Notes: a model not told the origin generated them from the sequence alone. DNA of 64,000 nucleotides from Pseudomonas putida (GCF_030159595.1 NZ_BSKJ01000010.1:124001-188000), one strand, 5' to 3'. Shown: positions 42,041 through 50,874, numbered from the stretch's first letter. A program made the numbers and translations.

Positions 42041-45000
42041 CAGAAGGTCATCTCCGCACCGACCAGCACGCCGTTGGCGCGCTCGTATAGATTGCCGCCC
42101 AGCGACTGCTGGTATTCGGCACGCACTTTCAGCGAGCCGCGGTAGGCGTTGTAGCGGTCGTCATCGAACCACCATTGCCAACGCACGCCAACCCCGGCCC
42201 GGGCGTCCTGGCGCCAGTCGTTGCTCGGGTCCTGGCTGGAGAACTCGACAAAGCCGTAGGGCATTATGGTTTGCGGTGAGCTGCCGGGCAGTTTCCAGGC
42301 GTGCCCTTGCTGGTAGCGCGACAGCCAGGCGTGGTCGCCAGCGCGGGTCCACCAGGCCGCGTCGAGGTAGAGGAAGCGCTCGTTCCAGTCGCCTTCATCC
42401 ACCCGCCAGTCGTTGCGCCAGTCGCCCTGGTCAAGGAACGAGGCGGTGGCGCGCAGCAACAGGTCGTTGCTCGACTCGGCGTTGTGGCGCAGGTCGCCCC
42501 AGTTGCCGCCGACCTTGGCCGGGCTCAACAACTGCCCCAGGCTCAGGCCACGATAGTGTTCTTCGTCGATCTGTCGCTGGTGATACAGCTCGGCGTACAG
42601 GTTGAGGTTGGCCTGGCCGAGCGGCTTGTAACGCAGGCCGACGCCGGTACCCATGCTTTGCGCGTAATCGGTACGGCTCTGACCACCGAACAGTACCCGG
42701 CCATAAACCGAGAGGGTGCTGCCGTTGCGGCTGGGCTCTTCACCCAGGGCGTGGTCCCACATGGCCAGCTGCACGTTCTGCGATTGTGCGCGGCGCGAGC
42801 TGCCGCTGCGCTGGCCGTTGTCGAGGAACTTGTCGTTGGTCGAGGTGCCGGCGGGTGACCAGGTGCTGGCCAGGGTGATGGTGTCACGCCGTGACAGCGC
42901 TTCGTGGGCCCTGCGCTGGCGGTATTTGCGGGCTTCCAGGCTGCCGTATTCATCATCGCCGTCCACCACGTTCTGTTCCACATCAAGGATGCGGCGCAGT
43001 TCGCGGCGTGCCGAGGCGCTGTCTTCGGCTTCGTCGTAGCGCAGGGCCAGCGTTTCGCCAAGGCGGTAATCCTCGGGGAAGTCGTGGGTCGCCCGTTCGA
43101 GGTAGGGGATCGACTGGCGGCGCTGGGCCTTGTCCGAGGCGCCGGCCAGGCGCATGCCGTAATCGGCGCGGTAGCGGGGCTGGTCGGGGGCCAGGCGCAC
43201 GGCTTCGGCGAGCCAGGCCATGCTCTGCGCGCTGTCGCCGGCCAGTTGCGCGGTGCTGGCGGCCGCGTAGTAGTGGTCGGCGCGTGGGTTGCTGGCCAAG
43301 GCACGACGCTGGAAGCCCAGAGCGGCCTGGTAGTCGCCTTGGCGCTGGGCGATGGCCGCGCCCAGCGCCCAGTCATCGGCGTTGTGGTGCGCAGCGGCGT
43401 CCCAATAGCGCCGAGCGGCTTCGGTATCGCCGGCATTCAGCGCGCCACGGGCGGCGGTGAGGCGTGCATTGTCGGTCCAGGCGCTGTCCGGCAGGCTCCG
43501 CCAGATCGGCAGCGCGGTTTCGGAGTCGCCGGCTGCTTCGAGTGCATAGGCCAGCGGCAGGCGGTTGCTGCGGTCGCCCAAACGTTCGGCAGCCTGGTAA
43601 TAGACCACCGCTTCACCAGGCTGGTCAGGCATGGCGCAGCGGCCCAGCGCACGGTACTGGCCGGGTTCGCTCGGCATGGCCGGCACCGCTTGGCGCACGG
43701 CATCGCACTGGCCGTCTTCCGCCAGGCGGCCAAGCAATTGGGCGCGGGTATTGGCATCGACCTGAGGGACCAGGCCACGCATACGGTGGCTGTCCAGCGG
43801 CCCGTCGTTGCGTGCATACAGGTTACCCAGACGTTGTAGCAACGAGGGGCTGAGGCGACCCTGGCGGCGGTCGTAGGCCTGCTCCAGCAGTTGCCGGGCG
43901 TGTGCAACCTGGCCCTGTTCCACCAGCAGGAAAGTGGTTTGCTCCAGCGCGGCCAAGTCGCCGCTTTGCCGGTAGCGTTTCTCCCATTCGCCGGCTGTGC
44001 GCGGCTGCGGGGGGGGTGGTGGGTCGCCATACAGGCGTTGCTTGAGCACGGTGTAGGCGCGTGCATCGGCCGTGGTCGTGCAGCCTTTGAACTGCTCGCG
44101 GGCCAGGTCCGGATCATGGCGCGACAGCCAGTCGACGGTCTCCAGGCAGGGCCGCTGCAGGTCATTGCTCAAGCGCATTACCATTGCCGCATCATCGCCT
44201 TCGCGGGCCAGCTCCCACAGCTGCTGGCGCTGGTCGGGTTGATTCAACTGATCGGGCGGCAGCGACTGTAACCAGCGTTGGGCCTGCTGGTTGTGGCCCA
44301 CGGCAATGGCACGGTTGGCCATGGCCAAGCGCGCCTGGTTAGCCGCTTGAGGGGAGGGCGCGCTGGCCAGCAGCGTGTTCAGCCCTTTTTCATCCACCTG
44401 TTGGACATAGGCATTGGCCAAGCGTTGCCAGTCTTCGGCTGGCAACTGGCCCTTGTCGGCGAGCGGCTGCAGTTGCTCGATGGTTTCCTTCCAGTTGCGC
44501 AGCTGTTCGGCAAAGTTGGCCCGGGCCAGGCGCAGTACCTGGCCATCGTCGCGCGGTGGCAGCTGGTTGAGCCACTCCAGCGCTTTGCCTGCACCCCCGA
44601 ACTTGGCCAGGCTCAGGCTGTAAGCCTGCCACAGGCGCACCCGGTGCATGGCATCACTGGTGGCCAGCCATTGCTCTACCTGACTGGCGGGCGGTGGGTC
44701 CTGCTCGATCCACGTCAGGCGCAGTTCGAGCAACGCGTCGGCGTATTCGGGGCTTCCGTCCAGTTGTTCGGCCAGCGCTTCGGCGTCCTTGTAGCGGCGT
44801 TGGTGGGCCAGGGCCTCTACCAGCAGCGCGCGGGCTTCGTCGTTGTTCGGTACCCGGCCCAGCACATGACGGGTCAGGCGCTCGACCTCGGCCCAGTTGT
44901 CTTTCCTGGCCTCACGGTAACTGCGGTCCATGAACGGAAAACTGGTGAACCGCTGGAAATCGGTCATCGGTGCCGAGGCGGCGACGGGCAGTGCGGCGGA

Positions 45001-45045
45001 GCACAGCAGCAGGCCGGTGAAGGTGAGCGTAAAATGCGGCTTCAT
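42040..45045 (-). CDS. nfrA: NfrA-like outer-membrane exopolysaccharide export protein
   Basis: 1001 residues. Signal peptide (ends about AAS-24), then a long array of TPR-like helices (about 40-700), and a C-terminal outer-membrane beta-barrel ending in phenylalanine (GVLVGAEMTF). This is the phage N4 adsorption protein A layout, analogous to BcsC and PelB. The start at 45045 overlaps the nfrB stop as ATGA, with GGGAGG before it; the same frame is open further upstream but only as an artefact inside nfrB. It would carry the NfrB-made glycan across the outer membrane. Confidence 0.87.
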   Translation of the reverse strand: MKPHFTLTFTGLLLCSAALPVAASAPMTDFQRFTSFPFMDRSYREARKDNWAEVERLTRHVLGRVPNNDEARALLVEALAHQRRYKDAEALAEQLDGSPEYADALLELRLTWIEQDPPPASQVEQWLATSDAMHRVRLWQAYSLSLAKFGGAGKALEWLNQLPPRDDGQVLRLARANFAEQLRNWKETIEQLQPLADKGQLPAEDWQRLANAYVQQVDEKGLNTLLASAPSPQAANQARLAMANRAIAVGHNQQAQRWLQSLPPDQLNQPDQRQQLWELAREGDDAAMVMRLSNDLQRPCLETVDWLSRHDPDLAREQFKGCTTTADARAYTVLKQRLYGDPPPPPQPRTAGEWEKRYRQSGDLAALEQTTFLLVEQGQVAHARQLLEQAYDRRQGRLSPSLLQRLGNLYARNDGPLDSHRMRGLVPQVDANTRAQLLGRLAEDGQCDAVRQAVPAMPSEPGQYRALGRCAMPDQPGEAVVYYQAAERLGDRSNRLPLAYALEAAGDSETALPIWRSLPDSAWTDNARLTAARGALNAGDTEAARRYWDAAAHHNADDWALGAAIAQRQGDYQAALGFQRRALASNPRADHYYAAASTAQLAGDSAQSMAWLAEAVRLAPDQPRYRADYGMRLAGASDKAQRRQSIPYLERATHDFPEDYRLGETLALRYDEAEDSASARRELRRILDVEQNVVDGDDEYGSLEARKYRQRRAHEALSRRDTITLASTWSPAGTSTNDKFLDNGQRSGSSRRAQSQNVQLAMWDHALGEEPSRNGSTLSVYGRVLFGGQSRTDYAQSMGTGVGLRYKPLGQANLNLYAELYHQRQIDEEHYRGLSLGQLLSPAKVGGNWGDLRHNAESSNDLLLRATASFLDQGDWRNDWRVDEGDWNERFLYLDAAWWTRAGDHAWLSRYQQGHAWKLPGSSPQTIMPYGFVEFSSQDPSNDWRQDARAGVGVRWQWWFDDDRYNAYRGSLKVRAEYQQSLGGNLYERANGVLVGAEMTF

Positions 45046-47216
45046 GCCACCTCCCGGATCAGGTCGAGGGCAGCCTGCTGTTCGCTGGCCTGTTCGTCGA
45101 GTGCCTGTTGCAACACCTGCTCGGTGATGATGCCGCGAGCGATCAGGTGCTCGCCCAGGCTCTGGTGTTCGGGGTCGAAGTCGATCAATGCCTGGTTGAA
45201 CAAGGTGACGGGCACCATACCGCGCACCTGCAGCAGGGCACCGAGCATGACCTGGTGGTGGCTGACCTGTTCCAGCAGCGCCTCGTCGTCCTGGTGGCGT
45301 GCCAGCGTGGCTAGCATGTCGCGGGTTTCCGGCTTCTGCCAGGGGCTTGGGTAGTGGTAGCGCAGGCCCAGGGTTACCCGGCCTTGTGGTGCCAGGCGCA
45401 CGCGTACCGGGCGCTTGAGGTGACGGCTGATTACCCCCAGTGACACTTGGCTGACCGGGCTCTCGCTGGCCAGGATCAGCGTGTCGCCGTCCTCGGCCAC
45501 CGGCAGCACGCCGTAGTGCGTGGCCAGTTTGCGTGGCAGTTTGGCGATCAACTGTGGGTCGAGCTTGAACGGGTTCAGCGGGGCCCAAGGCAGGTCCAGC
45601 TGCTCGGCCAAGGTGGCCACCAGCTGTTCGCTGTTTACCCAGCCACGCAGCAGCAGTTCGCGGCCCAGGCGTCGGCGTACAGGGCTGTTGATTGCCTGTT
45701 GCAACTGTTCGTCGCTGATCAGCCCCTTGGCCACCAGTCGCTGGCCCAGCGGTGTGCGGGCAGGGGCCGCGATGGCGGGAAACTCGTGGGTGGTCTTGTC
45801 CCAGGCCACGCGGCGCGAGTCGCCCATCTCCATCACCTGGCGCAGGGCGCGCAGGTTGGCGAAGAAGTTGACGAAGTTGCTCCACATCATGCGCGGTGCC
45901 GACAGCAGGCCTTCGCCAATGCCGTAGAAACGGGTAACGAACCAGCCGCGCTGGAACAGCCGGTTGAGCAGCATCAGGCCGTTCAGCCACAGCAGGGTCG
46001 AAAGCAGCCAACTGTCGCTGAGGATCGACATGAAACGCCACGAATCCGGCGCAATCACCGTGACCAGCCACATGGCCAGCAACACCAGCAGCAACAGGTT
46101 GACCAGAAAACTCAGCAGGTAGGCGAACAGCCCCCGGCGGTCGCGCCACAGGAAGTAGTTGAGCGCGCCCTTGCGGCTCCAGCCCAGGTTGCTGGTGCCC
46201 TGGAACACGATGCCGACGATCCACCGCGACTTTTGCCGAATGGCATGCTGCCAGTCCCGCGGGAAGTGCTCGCGCACGCAGATCACCTGGGAAAATGCGC
46301 GGCTCATGCCGGGGCGCCATTCTTGTTTCAGGGTCAGCGCCGGGTCGCTGATGGAGTAGCGGGCGAAAATGCACTTCATGCCTTTTTGCTTCAGGCGAAA
46401 GCCAATGTCGTAGTCTTCGGTCAGGCTCTGCACGTCGAAGGCGATGCCGTCGCCGTCCTCCAGCAACGCGCTGATGGCGCGGCGGCTGAAACAGGTGCCG
46501 ACCCCGGCACTGGGCACCTGGCCGGTGAGTGCTTCGCGAACGATAACGTCTTTGCCGTGGTTTTCGGCGAACTCGTCGACATAGTGGCCGGCGGTGAAGC
46601 CCTTCCATTCCGGCGCATAGGGGTACACCGGGATCTGGATCATGTCCTTGTTCGGCAGCAGGTAGTTGAACAGGCGCAACTCCATGGGCGATATCACGTC
46701 TTCGGCGTCGTGCAGGATGAAACCGGCGAACTCGATGCCGGCGTCCTGCTGGAAGCGCAGCAGCGCGTCGATGATGTTGTTCAGGCAGTCGGCCTTGCTG
46801 GTGGGGCCGGGGCGGGCGCACACCACTTTGTGCACGTTGGGGTAGTGCAGGCACACCGCATCGACATCGGCTTGGGTTTGCAGGTCGTTGGGGTAGGTGC
46901 CGACGAAAATCTGGTAGTTCTCGTAGTCGATGGTGGAGGCTGCAAGGCGGGCCATTTCACCGACCACGCCCACTTCGTTCCAGGCGGGTACCATGATGGC
47001 CAAGGGTTTTTCCGGGACTTCGTACAGGCGTTTCTCGTCGGCCTTTTCGTACTTGTCGTAAATACGGAAACGCCGGATCAGCTTGCGCCCCCAGTAACAC
47101 AGGTCGATGAACAGATCGTCCAGGCCTAGCAGGAACATCAGCGAGGCGAGGGTGATGGCCAGTATCTTCAGGCCGAACAGCACATAGGTGAGAAAATCGA
47201 TGAATGCCAGGCTCAT
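45042..47216 (-). CDS. nfrB: NfrB-like glycosyltransferase with c-di-GMP-binding MshEN repeats
   Basis: 724 residues. Membrane helices near the N-terminus (about 12-35), a family-2 glycosyltransferase domain (AIMVPAWNEVGVVGEMAR, HDAEDVISPMEL for the DxD-like site, SLTEDYDIGFRL and QKSRWIVGIVFQG for the QxxRW motif), and more membrane helices at about 370-445. The C-terminus has three MshEN-type motifs (LGQRLVAKGLISDEQL, LGRELLLRGWVNSEQL, LGEHLIARGIITEQVL), the c-di-GMP-binding module. In E. coli NfrB makes a c-di-GMP-dependent glycan that is the phage N4 receptor. The start at 47216 has a weak ribosome site, but an upstream 11-codon ORF overlaps it. Confidence 0.88.
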   Translation of the reverse strand: MSLAFIDFLTYVLFGLKILAITLASLMFLLGLDDLFIDLCYWGRKLIRRFRIYDKYEKADEKRLYEVPEKPLAIMVPAWNEVGVVGEMARLAASTIDYENYQIFVGTYPNDLQTQADVDAVCLHYPNVHKVVCARPGPTSKADCLNNIIDALLRFQQDAGIEFAGFILHDAEDVISPMELRLFNYLLPNKDMIQIPVYPYAPEWKGFTAGHYVDEFAENHGKDVIVREALTGQVPSAGVGTCFSRRAISALLEDGDGIAFDVQSLTEDYDIGFRLKQKGMKCIFARYSISDPALTLKQEWRPGMSRAFSQVICVREHFPRDWQHAIRQKSRWIVGIVFQGTSNLGWSRKGALNYFLWRDRRGLFAYLLSFLVNLLLLVLLAMWLVTVIAPDSWRFMSILSDSWLLSTLLWLNGLMLLNRLFQRGWFVTRFYGIGEGLLSAPRMMWSNFVNFFANLRALRQVMEMGDSRRVAWDKTTHEFPAIAAPARTPLGQRLVAKGLISDEQLQQAINSPVRRRLGRELLLRGWVNSEQLVATLAEQLDLPWAPLNPFKLDPQLIAKLPRKLATHYGVLPVAEDGDTLILASESPVSQVSLGVISRHLKRPVRVRLAPQGRVTLGLRYHYPSPWQKPETRDMLATLARHQDDEALLEQVSHHQVMLGALLQVRGMVPVTLFNQALIDFDPEHQSLGEHLIARGIITEQVLQQALDEQASEQQAALDLIREVA

Positions 47217-47248
47217 GCGGCAGTCACCGGCAGGGTGGAGTGGGCCAT
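47213..47248 (-). CDS. Possible 11-residue leader ORF coupled to nfrB
   Basis: On the minus strand an ATG at 47246-47248, preceded by GAGG nine bases earlier, opens MAHSTLPVTAA and stops in an ATGA overlap with the nfrB start. nfrB has no good ribosome site of its own, so coupled translation is plausible. Coding status cannot be settled from one sequence. Confidence 0.3.
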   Translation of the reverse strand: MAHSTLPVTAA

Positions 47249-47410
47249 CGTCTTTATCCTCGCTCGGTTCCCTCGACGAAGTTGTACGACATGTCGCTGT
47301 TTGTACGGGATAGATACAAGCAGCCGAATACGAGGTTGTCCAAATTTCGGGCTTTTTCTTATGGGCCACATCTTGTAGCTTTACAGGTCGTTTACCCTAG
47401 GGAGCTGAAC

Positions 47411-47842
47411 ATGCAAGGCAAGGCCCGCAAGATCGTTCAGGCCATTCTTTACGAGGCCATCGCTGTGGCCTGCGTGGCGCCTGCACTGGAGTTGGCATTC
47501 GGTGCCGGCATGGCGCAGTCGACCGTGCTGTCGGTGCTGATGTCGGGCATCGCGATGAGCTGGAACATGGGCTACAACTGGGTGTTCGAGCGTTGGGAAG
47601 CGCGCCAGCACCAGCGTGAGCGCACCTTCATGCGGCGCTTGCTGCATGCGTTGGGCTTCGAGGGGGGCTTGGTGGTGATTTTGCTGCCGCTGGTGGCGTA
47701 CTGGCTGGACGTTAGCCTGTGGGCGGCACTGCTGACCAACCTGGCGTTGTTCGTGTTCTTCTTCGTTTACGCCTTTGCCTTCCAGTGGGGTTTCGACAAG
47801 GTGTTCGATGTGCCGCTTTCGGCGCAGCAGGCCAAGTGTTGA
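47411..47842 (+). CDS. PACE family efflux protein (bacterial transmembrane pair)
   Basis: 143 residues with four predicted helices arranged as two tandem helix pairs, the PACE/BTP fold of AceI. The conserved acidic residue of helix 1 is at position 15 (LYEAIAV), exactly where AceI has its proton-coupling Glu15. PACE pumps export chlorhexidine and similar biocides, and short diamines in some members. GGGAGC lies 5 bp before the ATG; a longer in-frame ORF upstream is not needed. Divergent from nfrB. Confidence 0.88.
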   Translation: MQGKARKIVQAILYEAIAVACVAPALELAFGAGMAQSTVLSVLMSGIAMSWNMGYNWVFERWEARQHQRERTFMRRLLHALGFEGGLVVILLPLVAYWLDVSLWAALLTNLALFVFFFVYAFAFQWGFDKVFDVPLSAQQAKC

Positions 47843-47876
47843 CTTTGTGTCGCACTACCGGCTAAGTTCCTACCCC

Positions 47877-47939
47877 ATGAATACATTCCCGCATGTGAAC
47901 GCCATTATTATTACCGCCATTATCAGCTTGGCGGGCTAG
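47877..47939 (+). CDS. Isoleucine-rich leader peptide of threonine dehydratase
   Basis: 20-residue peptide MNTFPHV-N-A-I-I-I-T-A-I-I-SLAG with five isoleucines (codons 10-12, 15, 16: ATT, ATT, ATT, ATT, ATC) and one threonine between them, ending at TAG 47937-47939. It precedes a terminator hairpin and the ilvA gene. Leader peptides rich in the end-product amino acid are the hallmark of ribosome-mediated attenuation. Confidence 0.85.
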   Translation: MNTFPHVNAIIITAIISLAG

Positions 47940-47979
47940 CGCGTACGTGCACCGAACCCGCCCTGGAGGCGGGTTTTTT
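47930..47979 (+). terminator. Attenuator: mutually exclusive antiterminator and terminator hairpins
   Basis: Terminator: AACCCGCC (47955-47962) pairs with GGCGGGTT (47968-47975) and is followed by TTTT. The same CCCGCC (47957-47962) can instead pair with GGCGGG at 47930-47935, at the end of the leader peptide. A ribosome stalled on the first Ile codons would leave 47930-47935 free and favour antitermination; a ribosome reaching the stop codon would cover it. Confidence 0.85.
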
Positions 47980-48023
47980 CTCTCTGACTCCTGGGCAACG
48001 TGAAAACAGCCAAGGAGTTATCG

Positions 48024-49583
48024 ATGACCAGCTTCAGCCTTCCGCGTACTACCGTCACCCCCCAGCAACTGCTGTCGGAGCAGGTGCGGCGCATTCTTGC
48101 CGCGCCGGTGTACGACCTGGCCATCGAAACGCCCCTGCAAGCCGCGCCTGCCTTGTCTGCCAGCCTGGGTAACCAGGTCTTGCTCAAGCGTGAAGACCTG
48201 CAGCCTACCTTCTCGTTCAAGATCCGGGGTGCCTACACCCGGCTGTCGCGTCTGACCCGCGCGCAGCGTGAGCGCGGGGTCATCACTGCCTCGGCCGGCA
48301 ACCATGCCCAAGGCGTGGCCCTGGCGGCATCGCATTTGGGCATGAAGGCCACCATCGTCATGCCCACCACCACGCCATCGCTGAAAGTGGAAGGGGTGCG
48401 TTCGCGCGGCGGGCATGTGGTATTGCACGGTGAGAGCTTTCCGCATGCCTTGGCCCACGCGCTGAAACTGGCCGACAGCGAAGGCGCCACCTTCGTACCG
48501 CCTTTCGACGACCCGGACGTGATCGCCGGGCAGGGCACGGTGGCCATGGAAATCCTGCGCCAGCGCCCGGGTGCGTTGGATGCCATCTTCGTACCGGTGG
48601 GGGGTGGTGGTTTGATCGCCGGCATTGCCGCCTATGTGAAGTACCTGCGCCCGGAGGTGAAGGTGATCGGCGTGGAGCCGGAAGACTCCAACTGCCTGCA
48701 GGCTGCCATGGCCGCTGGCGAGCGGGTGATCCTGCCGCAGGTCGGCACGTTTGCCGATGGTGTGGCGGTGGCGCAGATCGGCGCCCATTGCTTCGAGCTG
48801 TGCCGGCACTTCGTCGATGAGGTGGTGACGGTGAGCAGCGATGAGCTGTGTGCGGCGATCAAGGACATCTACGACGATACCCGGTCGATCACCGAGCCGT
48901 CCGGGGCGCTGGCCGTGGCGGGGATCAAGAAGTATGTAGCACGCGATGGCGTGCAGGGACAAACCTTGGTTGCCATCGATTCCGGGGCGAACGTCAACTT
49001 CGACCGCCTGCGTCATGTGGCCGAGCGGGCCGAGCTGGGTGAGCAACGCGAGGCCATCATTGCCGTGACCATCCCTGAACAACCGGGTAGCTTCCGCGCC
49101 TTCTGCCAGGCGCTGGGCAAGCGGCAGATCACCGAGTTCAACTACCGCTATTACCCGGGCAAGGAAGCGCGCCTGTTCGTGGGCGTACAGACCCATCCGC
49201 TGCACGACCCGCGTGACCAGTTGCTGGCCAACCTGCGCGAGCAGGGCTACAGCGTACTGGACCTGACCGAAAACGAGCTGGCCAAGTTGCATGTGCGTCA
49301 TACCGTGGGTGGCCACGCCGCGCCGGGTGCGGATGAGCGGGTCATGCGCTTCGAGTTCCCTGAGCGGCCTGGGGCGTTGTTGGGCTTTTTGGAGCGGCTG
49401 GGCAAGCGCTGGAACATCAGCCTGTTCCATTACCGCAACCATGGGGCGGCGGAGGCCCGGGTATTCGCGGCGCTGGAGGTGCCGGGGGACGAGGTCGCGG
49501 GGTTGCCGTTGGCGCTGGATGAGATGGGGTATCGGTATTGGGATGAGACGGATAACCCGGCTTACAAGCTGTTCCTAGGGTGA
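48024..49583 (+). CDS. ilvA: Biosynthetic threonine dehydratase (deaminase)
   Basis: 519 residues. PLP lysine K66 in FSFKIRGAY, phosphate-binding GGGGLIAG, serine/threonine-binding SAGNHAQG, and two C-terminal ACT-like regulatory domains (AIIAVTIPEQPGSFRAFCQALG and VMRFEFPERPGALLGFLERLG). It makes 2-oxobutyrate for isoleucine synthesis, normally inhibited by isoleucine. ATG 48024 has AAGGAG at 48012-48017; GTG 48000 is disfavoured. Controlled by the Ile attenuator just upstream. Confidence 0.94.
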   Translation: MTSFSLPRTTVTPQQLLSEQVRRILAAPVYDLAIETPLQAAPALSASLGNQVLLKREDLQPTFSFKIRGAYTRLSRLTRAQRERGVITASAGNHAQGVALAASHLGMKATIVMPTTTPSLKVEGVRSRGGHVVLHGESFPHALAHALKLADSEGATFVPPFDDPDVIAGQGTVAMEILRQRPGALDAIFVPVGGGGLIAGIAAYVKYLRPEVKVIGVEPEDSNCLQAAMAAGERVILPQVGTFADGVAVAQIGAHCFELCRHFVDEVVTVSSDELCAAIKDIYDDTRSITEPSGALAVAGIKKYVARDGVQGQTLVAIDSGANVNFDRLRHVAERAELGEQREAIIAVTIPEQPGSFRAFCQALGKRQITEFNYRYYPGKEARLFVGVQTHPLHDPRDQLLANLREQGYSVLDLTENELAKLHVRHTVGGHAAPGADERVMRFEFPERPGALLGFLERLGKRWNISLFHYRNHGAAEARVFAALEVPGDEVAGLPLALDEMGYRYWDETDNPAYKLFLG

Positions 49584-49641
49584 CCTGAAAACTTGGGGCT
49601 GCCTGTACTGAGTACTGCGTAGCTATTCAGCATCGCGCGGT

Positions 49642-49685
49642 CCCTGTGGGAGCTGGCTTGCCGGCGATGGGCCGCGAAGCGGCCC
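49642..49685. terminator. REP element plus GC hairpin between convergent genes
   Basis: A single REP of the second class (CCCTGTGGGAGCTGGCTTGCC, complement orientation) is followed by GGGCCGC-GAA-GCGGCCC (49669-49685). It lies between the ends of ilvA and the uncharacterised gene and likely stops transcription from both sides. Confidence 0.6.
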
Positions 49686-49692
49686 TAGGATT

Positions 49693-50874
49693 TCAGCGTT
49701 CACGCATGAAAAAGCCGGCAACGAACTTGCGGAAGGTTTCCAGGCTCTTGAAGTCGGCATAGCGCTTGAAGTTCTCGGCATCTGGCTCGGGCCCGATCGG
49801 CTGCTCCAGCAATGACACCGACAGCACGCGGTCCTGGTCCGAGGTCAGCACCAGTTCATCCATGACCTGCCCGCCGATCACCGGCCGGCGCATTTGCACT
49901 TTCACACCTTTGCTGGCCATCCAGTCAATCAACGACACCAGCGCCTTGAGCGGCTCACGCTCTTCATCGCGATACACAGGGAACAAGTGGGCACGGGACA
50001 GCACCGGTACGCTGGCCACATGGATCAGCTCATAGAAATGGCTACCGGCGCTGGTGGGTGAGTAGATCATCAGCGCCAGTAATGGCCCGGTGGTACGGCT
50101 ACCGCCCCAATACAGGTGGTGCCCCTGGAAGTCGAAGCCGTCTTCATTACGGTTGTTGAACAGCTTGCGCCCTTTGATCTGGTCGACACAGTCCAGCAGC
50201 AAGCCGTGGCGGCGGTGGTTACCGAACACCGTGGCTTCACGAAGGCGGGACTTGAGCATCATCATGTGCTTCATGTCCAGACGGGTTTCCAGGTAGTTGC
50301 TGGCGGGCACCCGCTCCAGCAGCGGGTAGCGGCTGGCCACGCTGCGCAATTCGGCAAACTGCGTGGTCAGGTCCTTTTTCAGGTGGGTGGCGTAAAGGTT
50401 GAGGCCGCTGGTTTCGATCCAGGTCAGCAGCAGTGACAGCAGGCGCTGTTGTTCGCGGCGGTCGTTGCCATCGCCGCTGGCACTGCTGGTGGCGCTGCGG
50501 AAGTCGCCGAGCAGGCGCAGTGGCGTGTCGGGCGGCAGCCAGGCCGCAGGTGGGGCAGGGTCGTTTTCACGCTCGGCTGCCTCCCGCTCGTCCTTGGTGA
50601 ACGGGCAGCCGGGCGCGTGTTCTGCTGTGCCCGGGTTGTTTTTGAGAAACAGCGTGCCGGTGCTGCCGTTGAGGGTGACATTGAGCACCGGCAAGGCGTC
50701 GTTGCGGCAGTCGCAGGCCAGCCACTGGTTAGCGTTGCGCACCTTCATCAGCAGCTGGTTGGCCTGCAGCAGGCGTGGGCCGCCGAGGCTGCCGGTGGCA
50801 AAGCCGACCAGCAGCTCTTCTTCGGCGGGGGTCAGGCTGCGCACCTGGGCGGCGGATTTGTCGATGATTCGCAT
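49693..50874 (-). CDS. Uncharacterised protein with Cys/His cluster
   Basis: 393 residues from ATG 50874 (preceded by GGAG). No signal peptide or membrane helix. The region ACDCRNDALPVLNV...HAPGCPFTKDEREAAER has C-x-C and H-x3-C spacing that could hold a metal. The rest is mixed alpha-beta with a tyrosine/glycine stretch (HHLYWGGSRTTGPLLALMIYSP). I do not recognise the family. Its neighbours, a VOC protein and a GapN-like enzyme on the same strand, give no functional clue. Confidence 0.6.
   Translation of the reverse strand: MRIIDKSAAQVRSLTPAEEELLVGFATGSLGGPRLLQANQLLMKVRNANQWLACDCRNDALPVLNVTLNGSTGTLFLKNNPGTAEHAPGCPFTKDEREAAERENDPAPPAAWLPPDTPLRLLGDFRSATSSASGDGNDRREQQRLLSLLLTWIETSGLNLYATHLKKDLTTQFAELRSVASRYPLLERVPASNYLETRLDMKHMMMLKSRLREATVFGNHRRHGLLLDCVDQIKGRKLFNNRNEDGFDFQGHHLYWGGSRTTGPLLALMIYSPTSAGSHFYELIHVASVPVLSRAHLFPVYRDEEREPLKALVSLIDWMASKGVKVQMRRPVIGGQVMDELVLTSDQDRVLSVSLLEQPIGPEPDAENFKRYADFKSLETFRKFVAGFFMRER

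Noticed and set aside
45046..46854. Upstream extension of the nfrA frame, giving one 1604-codon ORF
   Set aside because: The extra part overlaps nfrB in another frame and is arginine/proline-rich; the signal peptide and ribosome site place the true start at 45045.
45447..47129. 560-codon ORF on the plus strand opposite nfrB
   Set aside because: It is antisense to a well-supported glycosyltransferase gene; its translation is low-complexity and matches no family. GC-rich third positions create such open frames.
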